A stretch of 64,000 nucleotides of DNA from Ardenticatenales bacterium (GTDB lineage: Bacteria; Chloroflexota; Anaerolineae; Promineifilales; Promineifilaceae). The translations under genes and the position numbers were made by a program. Below are positions 59,082 through 64,000 of this stretch, one piece after another (position 1 is the first letter of the stretch; the number at the start of each line of letters is the position of its first letter). The notes under the pieces were generated by a model. The model ran no database searches, was not told where the DNA came from, and saw only the letters and a list, made by a program, of their open reading frames with translations. The stretch lies in the NCBI GenBank assembly GCA_020634575.1, contig JACKBM010000019.1:1-64000 (forward strand), written 5' to 3'.

Positions 59082-60104
59082 TCAGCCCGCCACGGCCGCT
59101 TCCAGCAGGGAAAATGTCTGGGCTTCGCTATCGATACGGCCCCGAACGCCCAGCGGCAGTAGGAATTGCGGCGCTGTATGGCCAAAATCCATGTCGCTGA
59201 TAATAGGGAACGTGTAGGCCGCCGTACGCTCGAGGATAATCTGGCGCAGCTGGGCTTTGGCGGCGTCGTCAAAATGATAGGGACGGCCGATGAGCAGACC
59301 GTTGATCTGGTCCAAGACACCCATATTCTCATAATCCATCAGGCGCGCATCCAGTTCGGCCGGGCCGCTGCAATCTTCCGAGCTTTCCAGGAAGAGCAGG
59401 GCGCCGTCGAAATCGGGCCACCAGCGGGTGCCGCGCAGATGCTCCATTGAACCGAAGCAGCCGCCGACGAGCGCTCCTTCAGCCTGCCCCGGTTTGAGCC
59501 AGTGCCAGCCGGGAGACGGCTGTTGTTGACGGGGGCGGGTCAGGTCCAGTTTCTGACCCCAATCCAGCTGTTCGTCGGTCCACCAGGGGGCGGCGGGGAG
59601 GGGACCGGCCGGTTCCGCCACCATCACCGTCCGCCGAAACGCGTTCTCAGTGAATGCAAACATCTCCGGATATTCAGCAAAATCGGTGATCAGCGCCGGT
59701 CCGTTAAAGGTCACCAGCCCCGCGCCCACATGCAGGGCCACATTGAGGACGGTCACATCAGAGTAGCCCATGAAAATCGTAGGATTGTCCCGAATCAGGT
59801 CAAAATCGATAAGCGGCAGCATCTGATTGCTGTGATCGCCACCGATGGCCGCGATGATAGCTTTGACCTCCGGGTTAACAAACATGGCGTGCAGATCAGC
59901 GACTCGCTCGGCTGCGCTGGCTGACACATGGCCGGCCACGCCCCGCGCATGCGCGCCGATCTTCGTCCTGAAGCCCATCTGCTCCAACTTGGCCACCCCT
60001 CTCTCCAGTCGATGCGGGAAAAGGCCGGCCGCGCCCCAGGACGGGCTGATAATCCCCACCGTATCACCAGTCTGGAGGGCGGCTGGTTTGAGCAAAGGTT
60101 TCAT
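59082..60104 (-). CDS. S66 family LD-carboxypeptidase-like protein
   Basis: This 340-residue serine peptidase of the LdcA/MccF family removes D-Ala from murein tetrapeptides or cleaves microcin C-like conjugates. It shows the N-terminal GDTVGIISPS, the GGDHSNQMLP block, the nucleophile region IFMGYSDVTVLNVAL (Ser about residue 115) and the C-terminal Glu/His catalytic region with DFGHTAPQFLLPLG. The 340-residue length and MGYSD favour the MccF-like branch. It is adjacent to the methyltransferase and MazG-like genes on the same strand. Confidence 0.9.
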   Translation of the reverse strand: MKPLLKPAALQTGDTVGIISPSWGAAGLFPHRLERGVAKLEQMGFRTKIGAHARGVAGHVSASAAERVADLHAMFVNPEVKAIIAAIGGDHSNQMLPLIDFDLIRDNPTIFMGYSDVTVLNVALHVGAGLVTFNGPALITDFAEYPEMFAFTENAFRRTVMVAEPAGPLPAAPWWTDEQLDWGQKLDLTRPRQQQPSPGWHWLKPGQAEGALVGGCFGSMEHLRGTRWWPDFDGALLFLESSEDCSGPAELDARLMDYENMGVLDQINGLLIGRPYHFDDAAKAQLRQIILERTAAYTFPIISDMDFGHTAPQFLLPLGVRGRIDSEAQTFSLLEAAVAG

Positions 60105-60128
60105 TTCCGGCTCTCCTTCAGAAGTGGT

Positions 60129-60455
60129 CTATTCCGTCCGGTTAATGCTGTCCGCCTGGCTGAACCCATTCGGGTAGCGCCGCATCAGCTTGTCGATGTT
60201 GCCCTGCGCCACCTCCGCCATGTCGATATCCAGCAAGGTACAAAGCGAGGCTGCGTACCAGAGACAATCGCCCAGCTCATCGGCCAGCTTCTCCTTGCTG
60301 ATATCATGCCCGTGGCCCACCTTCTTCTTGACCACGTTACAAAACTCGCCCACCTCACCGGCCAGGGCGACCGTCCACAGCAGCAATTGCCGCTCTACAT
60401 CTTCCGGCTCATTGGCCGTCCGCCAGGCCTGCACCTGGTAATCCTTGAAGTTCAT
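60129..60455 (-). CDS. MazG-like nucleotide pyrophosphohydrolase
   Basis: This 108-residue all-alpha NTP pyrophosphohydrolase has the MazG core EVGEFCNVVKKKVGH (E-x2-E) and EKLADELGDCLWYAASLCTLLDID (E-x2-D, E-x3-D). It hydrolyses non-canonical (d)NTPs, with housecleaning as the likely role. The single-domain size fits the MazG-like (iMazG/RS21-C6) subgroup. Confidence 0.9.
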   Translation of the reverse strand: MNFKDYQVQAWRTANEPEDVERQLLLWTVALAGEVGEFCNVVKKKVGHGHDISKEKLADELGDCLWYAASLCTLLDIDMAEVAQGNIDKLMRRYPNGFSQADSINRTE

Positions 60456-60472
60456 ATCCTACTCCGCTCGCA

Positions 60473-60531
60473 GAGAACGGGTGCCTCAGATGATCGTCGG
60501 CATGAATGCCGCTTGAAGGCACCCGTTCTCT
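60473..60531. repeat. Hairpin between two minus-strand genes
   Basis: AGAGAACGGGTGCCT (60473-60487) pairs with AGGCACCCGTTCTCT (60517-60531), and a smaller CGGCAT/ATGCCG hairpin lies in the loop. No T-run follows on the minus strand, so it is not a standard terminator for either flanking gene. Confidence 0.6.
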
Positions 60532-60565
60532 TTGTGCTAGCCAGCCCCGCTTTCCTGGGGCCAAC

Positions 60566-61774
60566 CTACTCTCTAACCAAGTTGGTCTTAATCACCGTCT
60601 CCGACCGCAGCGTCCGGTGTACGGGGCAGCGGTCGGCGATCTCGACGAGGCGGGCCAGTTGTTCCTCGTCCAGGGGACCGTTCAGGATCAGGTCCCGGGT
60701 GATCCGGTCGACGCGCCCTTCCTTAGTCTCACATTCCTCGCAATCCTGGGCGCGGATTTTCTCGTGTGACAACCGCACGACGATGCTCTCCAGGGGCCAC
60801 CCTTTGCGATCCGCATACATCCGCAGCGTAATCGAGGTACAGGCGCCCAGCCCCCCCAGCAGAAAGCCATACGGGTCCGGCCCCTGGTCGGTGCCGCCTG
60901 ACTTGATTGATTCATCGGCGATCAGGTTGTGGCCCTGGGCGTAGACCTCAGTGTAGTAGCCGTCGGCGGTGCGCACGGCGACGCGGTCATCGTGCCAGCT
61001 GGTATCGGCCGGAGCGGTTTCGATGTATTTCAAGGCCCAGGCGGCCAGCAACTTGCCGGCGTAGCAGGCATCGTCCGGGTTGCTGAGCAGGTGGTCGGCC
61101 TGATCCAGGGTGACAAAGCTCTTGGGATGTTTGGCAGCCTTGAAAATCTCAGCGGCGTTGTCGATGCTGACGATATTGTCCAGCGGCCCGTGCATCACCA
61201 GCAGCGCCTTGCGCAGGTTGGCGATTGTCTCCTGCATGTTGGTGCGTTCCAGGTCTTCGAGTAGCTGTTTCTTGATGTTGAACTCCCGGCCGGCCAGGCG
61301 CACGCGGGCCTCGCCACGCGCTTCAATTTCCGGCAACGCCTCGACGAGTAAATGTTGCACATGGTCCGGGTCACTGGGCGCGCCGATCGTGGCCACCGCC
61401 CGGGCGGTGGGGATGGCGCCAGCCGCCTGCAATACCGCGGCCCCACCCAGCGAATGGCCGATGAGCAACTGCGGCCCCTCATATTCAGCCGCCATAAACG
61501 CCGCCGCCGTTACCAGGTCCGCGACATTTGAGGAGAAATTGGTGTCGGCAAACTCCCCCTCGCTCTCGCCGAGGCCGGTGAAATCAAAGCGGAACACCGC
61601 GATCCCCTCGCCGGTCAGCGCCTGGCTGATCTCGTCGACCGCCTGCAGCTCTTTGCTACAGGTAAAACAATGAGCAAAGAGGGCATAAGCAGTGGGCCGA
61701 CCGGCCGGTAAATCTAGCCGCGCCCCCAGCTGCAAGCCCTCACTGTTGGGAAATGTGATTTTTCGGAAACTCAT
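60566..61774 (-). CDS. Bifunctional alpha/beta hydrolase-OsmC family protein
   Basis: This 402-residue fusion has an N-terminal serine hydrolase (about residues 1-255: oxyanion HCFTCSKE, nucleophile GHSLGGAAVLQ, acid in MHGPLDNIVSIDNA, His in DQADHLLS). The C-terminal OsmC peroxiredoxin-like domain (about 265-402) shows peroxidatic Cys in GGLGACTSITLRMYADRKG and resolving Cys near RCPVHRTL. It may release and reduce organic or fatty acid hydroperoxides (inference from the domain pair). A DCEECETKEG segment in the OsmC part is an insertion. Confidence 0.93.
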   Translation of the reverse strand: MSFRKITFPNSEGLQLGARLDLPAGRPTAYALFAHCFTCSKELQAVDEISQALTGEGIAVFRFDFTGLGESEGEFADTNFSSNVADLVTAAAFMAAEYEGPQLLIGHSLGGAAVLQAAGAIPTARAVATIGAPSDPDHVQHLLVEALPEIEARGEARVRLAGREFNIKKQLLEDLERTNMQETIANLRKALLVMHGPLDNIVSIDNAAEIFKAAKHPKSFVTLDQADHLLSNPDDACYAGKLLAAWALKYIETAPADTSWHDDRVAVRTADGYYTEVYAQGHNLIADESIKSGGTDQGPDPYGFLLGGLGACTSITLRMYADRKGWPLESIVVRLSHEKIRAQDCEECETKEGRVDRITRDLILNGPLDEEQLARLVEIADRCPVHRTLRSETVIKTNLVRE

Positions 61775-61840
61775 AATTCCAAGTATGACACGCCTGCCCT
61801 AAATGGCAACGCCGGGGCGGGCCCGAACTACCAGCTTTTG

Positions 61841-62497
61841 TTATCTGCTCAGGTGCTCCGCAATCACCGGCACCAACCCCTGCAGCGCCCCGGCAAAATC
61901 GGCCAGCTCATGATGGCTCACGCCGGGCAGCACATCAAACTGCACCGTTATCCCCTGCGCCCGCAGATCTTCGATGAACGCTGCCGTCGCTGCCAGCGGG
62001 AACAGCTCGTCCTGCTCGCCGTGCAGGGCGTAAATCGGGATGTGCCAGGCGGCGGTCAGTGCGACTGGCATTGGCCGGGAGGCCATGGGGATGGCGACGG
62101 CGAAGCGCTCCTGCTGCCGGGCGGCCAGGTACCAGGTGCCTTTGCCGCCCATGCTGTAGCCGGTCAGGATCGTTTTTTCCGGTTCGATGGGGTATTGCGC
62201 CAGCAGCAGATCAAGCAGGGCCAGCACCTCAGCCTCACCGGCTTTGTTGTCCCAACCCCCATGGGCGCAGTCCGGGGCGACCATGATGGCGTCCAGCGCC
62301 CGCAGCCCCGGTTCGACGATCTTTTCCAGCAGACCGGCGCCGTACCAGGGCGTTACCGGGCCGCCGTAGTGGAGGGCCAGGACGAGGGGATAGGTCTGAT
62401 TGGGTTGGTAACCGGCCGGTAAAACCAGCGTATACCGCGTCCCCGCCGCCGTTGTCAGTTTATGCCACCCTGCTTCCGTTGCTGCCGGTTCCTGCAT
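61841..62497 (-). CDS. Alpha/beta hydrolase (poly-esterase/LpqC-like)
   Basis: This 218-residue hydrolase has the nucleophile in ILTGYSMGGKGTWYLAA (Ser about 106), the oxyanion region LVLALHYGG, the acid in LHGEQDELFPLAA and His in SHHELADF. The RYTLVLPAGYQPNQTYPLVLALH start resembles feruloyl esterase/PHB depolymerase-like families, but no signal peptide is present, so it acts in the cytoplasm. The substrate is unknown. Confidence 0.88.
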   Translation of the reverse strand: MQEPAATEAGWHKLTTAAGTRYTLVLPAGYQPNQTYPLVLALHYGGPVTPWYGAGLLEKIVEPGLRALDAIMVAPDCAHGGWDNKAGEAEVLALLDLLLAQYPIEPEKTILTGYSMGGKGTWYLAARQQERFAVAIPMASRPMPVALTAAWHIPIYALHGEQDELFPLAATAAFIEDLRAQGITVQFDVLPGVSHHELADFAGALQGLVPVIAEHLSR

Positions 62498-63026
62498 CAG
62501 ATCACCTCTCTCTGTCTATCTGCCCAATAAAACCAGCGCCACTTTACTACAGTCTGTCGCCCCGCCCAAAAGATAGTTACAGTTTTCACAAATTCCCCGG
62601 CCAGAATTGTAGATAGTTTGTTAGAAGATATTTGTCGTAACAACTATTATGATATGATGGTCACTTGAAAACGGATCGGCGTCCTGATGGTCATAGTTAC
62701 GACCACCCCCACGCCCTCCGTTGCGGGCTACTGAACTATAGTAACCCGCCGGCACATAACAAAGAACAGACGATTACCTCAAGTGCGACACCACTGACGA
62801 CAACGGTTCAGCTACAGGGAGTCGCGGCCCACGATGGCGCGGAATGCCGCAAGTGTAAAACTGGCACGCCCGGAACATGAGACGAGTCACGCAAGCCGTG
62901 TCTCGCCGCTGCTCTTGCCCTGCCAGCCACTCGTGCCCAGCGCCGAAACTCTATTCTGCCCGACTCCCAAGAATCTGGATCTCGTATAGCCCCGCACTTG
63001 AACGTAATTGATCAAGGAGCTAAACA
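62498..63026 (+). other. Gene-free region with candidate long structured leader
   Basis: No convincing gene is seen in these 529 bp. A weak promoter (TTGTCG, 15-nt spacer, TATGAT at 62632-62658) points towards the small gene at 63027. The roughly 360 nt between contain a 10-bp stem with one mismatch (62723-62749, GCGGGCTACT/AGTAACCCGC) and a GAGACGAG...GTGTCTC stem near 62879-62909. A riboswitch or other structured leader is possible, but I recognise no class. An open frame at 62665-62880 lacks a ribosome-binding site. Confidence 0.35.
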
Positions 63027-63242
63027 ATGTACGACCCTAAACTATTAAAGGTCATTCACGAAGAAAGAATCGCCCCGTTTACAAACCGGCGGCAGTATGA
63101 AAACGTGGACAGTGAGTCCAAAATCCCTGGTATTGGGACTCTGTTTGCCCGGTTGGGCGAGAAGTTTGCGCAGCTTAAGGCGAACTGGGGTGAGCCCAAA
63201 CAGCAAACGCTTCAGGGCAAGCGGGCCAGCCGGCCATTATAA
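63027..63242 (+). CDS. Small hypothetical protein
   Basis: This 71-residue basic protein (MYDPKLLKVIHEERIAPFTNRRQYENVD..., ending KRASRPL) has AAGGAG 8 nt before the ATG and a terminator 50 bp downstream, so it looks genuine. It has no TM helix, Cys or recognised motif. The unusually long upstream region may control it. Confidence 0.6.
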   Translation: MYDPKLLKVIHEERIAPFTNRRQYENVDSESKIPGIGTLFARLGEKFAQLKANWGEPKQQTLQGKRASRPL

Positions 63243-63290
63243 ATCAGCTTCCTCCTCCGGAAATCTTTAAAGGGTAATCCGGTTTTTGCA

Positions 63291-63332
63291 GGGGACAGGC
63301 GGTAACGAAGGACTGCCTGTCCCTTTGCTTTT
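63291..63332 (+). terminator. Intrinsic terminator of the small gene
   Basis: GGGACAGGC (63292-63300) pairs with GCCTGTCCC (63315-63323) around a 14-nt loop, followed by TTTGCTTTT. It lies just before the convergent vWA gene end. Confidence 0.85.
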
Positions 63333-64000
63333 CTAGGGGACCCGATGGGCCAGCTCAGCCGCAACCAGCTGCACCACCAGCTCATCCAGGGCCGAAACAG
63401 TGAAATTCTCAACCTGTAGGTCGGTCTGGTCACCAGTACTGCCCGGACCTTCTTCGCCATAGGTGAGGAAGATGAACTGGGCGCCGGTGAACTGGGCCAG
63501 CTGGCGGAAAATGTACTCTCCCTGTGCATCCAGATTGCTGGTGGCGATGGGGAAGATCTTGATGCCCAGTTCAGCTGCCCGAGTCATCCCATCCACATAG
63601 GTCAGTTGCTGATCGGCATAATCCAGATGGGGTGGCGCGTCGGCGACCAGGAACATCAGGCTGACGGTATCTTCCAACCGCCATTCCGGCACCAGCACCG
63701 CCTGATTCAGCGCCTCATTCAGATCTTCTGGGTAGTCGCCGCCGCCATCAGCCGTCACATCATCCAGGAAGAGGCTGAAGGTGGCCAGGTCTGGCGTAAA
63801 ATCGTAACTGCGGACCACAAACTCATCGCCGCGATCGCGGTAGATCACCATGCCAAAACGAACATCCGGCTGGGCCGGCAGGGCGTCGATCTGGGCAGCA
63901 ATCTGCTCCAGGTTGTCTTTCAGCTGCTGTATTTCATCGCCCATGCTGCCGGTTGCGTCCAGCAGGAAAAGGATGTCCAGGTTGACGCCCGCTGCTGGGG
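63333..64000 (-). CDS. vWA-domain protein, 5' part cut by the window edge
   Basis: The coding frame is open from the window's right end to the stop at 63333, so the gene begins beyond 64000. The visible part reads ...NLDILFLLDATGSMGDEIQQ, a MIDAS metal site of the D-x-T/S-G-S type. Further von Willebrand A features follow (Thr in RFGMVIYRDRGD-type loop; DVTADGGGDYPEDLNEALNQAV; VSLMFLVADAPPH). An ATG at 63944 lies within the MIDAS motif and cannot be the start. It probably acts outside the cell or as a chaperone-associated sensor; unknown. Confidence 0.88.
   Translation of the reverse strand, partial: PAAGVNLDILFLLDATGSMGDEIQQLKDNLEQIAAQIDALPAQPDVRFGMVIYRDRGDEFVVRSYDFTPDLATFSLFLDDVTADGGGDYPEDLNEALNQAVLVPEWRLEDTVSLMFLVADAPPHLDYADQQLTYVDGMTRAAELGIKIFPIATSNLDAQGEYIFRQLAQFTGAQFIFLTYGEEGPGSTGDQTDLQVENFTVSALDELVVQLVAAELAHRVP

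Noticed and set aside
62665..62880. 71-codon open frame upstream of the small gene at 63027
   Set aside because: It has no Shine-Dalgarno sequence, an atypical composition and overlaps pairable RNA-like segments. It is treated as leader or non-coding.
1..64000. tRNA, rRNA, tmRNA, RNase P or SRP RNA genes
   Set aside because: I looked for T-loop, acceptor-stem and family-specific conserved words in the intergenic regions and found no convincing match. A covariance-model search would be decisive.
1..64000. Prophage, integrative element or defence island
   Set aside because: No integrase, phage structural, plasmid or restriction genes are seen. Gene content is core metabolic and respiratory, and the mobile signals are limited to REP-type repeats, one RAYT and one GIY-YIG gene.

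Overview
This 64 kb window is a piece of a GC-rich bacterial chromosome. It holds about 55 protein genes and no rRNA or tRNA gene that I could find. The gene set fits a Chloroflexota (Anaerolineae/Ardenticatenia-like) aerobic heterotroph: ba3-type haem-copper oxidase, Rieske/cytochrome b/dihaem cytochrome c complex, small blue copper lipoprotein, R2lox oxidase, a haem synthesis set embedded in the oxidase operon, DUF92 protein, hydrolase-OsmC fusion, LysW-like proteins and Rex. The phylum is an inference from gene content, not from a marker tree.

Layout. 0.1-3.6 kb (minus): an EEP-family phosphodiesterase, a two-gene ABC exporter and the redox repressor Rex. 3.8-11 kb (plus): a MacAB-like exporter (adaptor, ATPase, two FtsX-type permeases), a nitrilase-fold protein lacking its catalytic Cys, and a glycosyltransferase. 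11-12 kb: a REP-associated tyrosine transposase between clusters of its REP palindromes. 12-18.8 kb: dcd, a membrane metalloprotease, a pseudo-receiver response regulator, two LysW-like zinc ribbons, murI, R2lox, a gamma-glutamyl hydrolase and rplS. 19-25 kb (minus): a tightly packed operon of ApbE flavin transferase, two small unknown proteins, a ferric-reductase-like membrane protein and a two-component pair, then DUF92 and PH/DUF1648 membrane proteins. 25-31 kb: glutamate dehydrogenase with a terminator in its leader, a Fic protein next to a 19-bp inverted repeat, and two surface proteins (CBM9-like and beta-helix). 31-37 kb: an acyl-CoA carboxylase set (CT, BC, BCCP), a CYTH protein and an M20 amidohydrolase. 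37.6-41.2 kb: a Rieske/cytochrome b/cytochrome c operon. 41-42 kb: repeats and a small GIY-YIG protein. 44.4-54.5 kb: ctaA, two SCO proteins, an unlisted 45-residue subunit IIa, coxB, ctaB, coxA, a cupredoxin, a large cytochrome b-ferredoxin-MvhD-like fusion and a geranylgeranyl-reductase-type flavoprotein. 54.6-64 kb: an S9 peptidase, NUDIX, methyltransferase, S66 carboxypeptidase, MazG-like protein, two alpha/beta hydrolases and a vWA protein cut by the window edge.

How it fits together. The 37-54 kb stretch is a respiratory region: quinol oxidation by the Rieske/cytb/cytc complex, transfer through the dihaem cytochrome and/or cupredoxin to a ba3 oxidase, with its copper and haem assembly factors in the same operon. 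A CRP/FNR-like site is placed at the class II activator distance from the first oxidase-operon gene. The cytb-ferredoxin-MvhD fusion beside it could be a further electron-transfer module.

Repeats are unusually rich. The decamer ACCGGCCGGT occurs about once per 2 kb in all reading frames. Heptamer TAGCTRT tracts and several REP-like families lie between genes, and several families begin exactly after a TAG stop codon.
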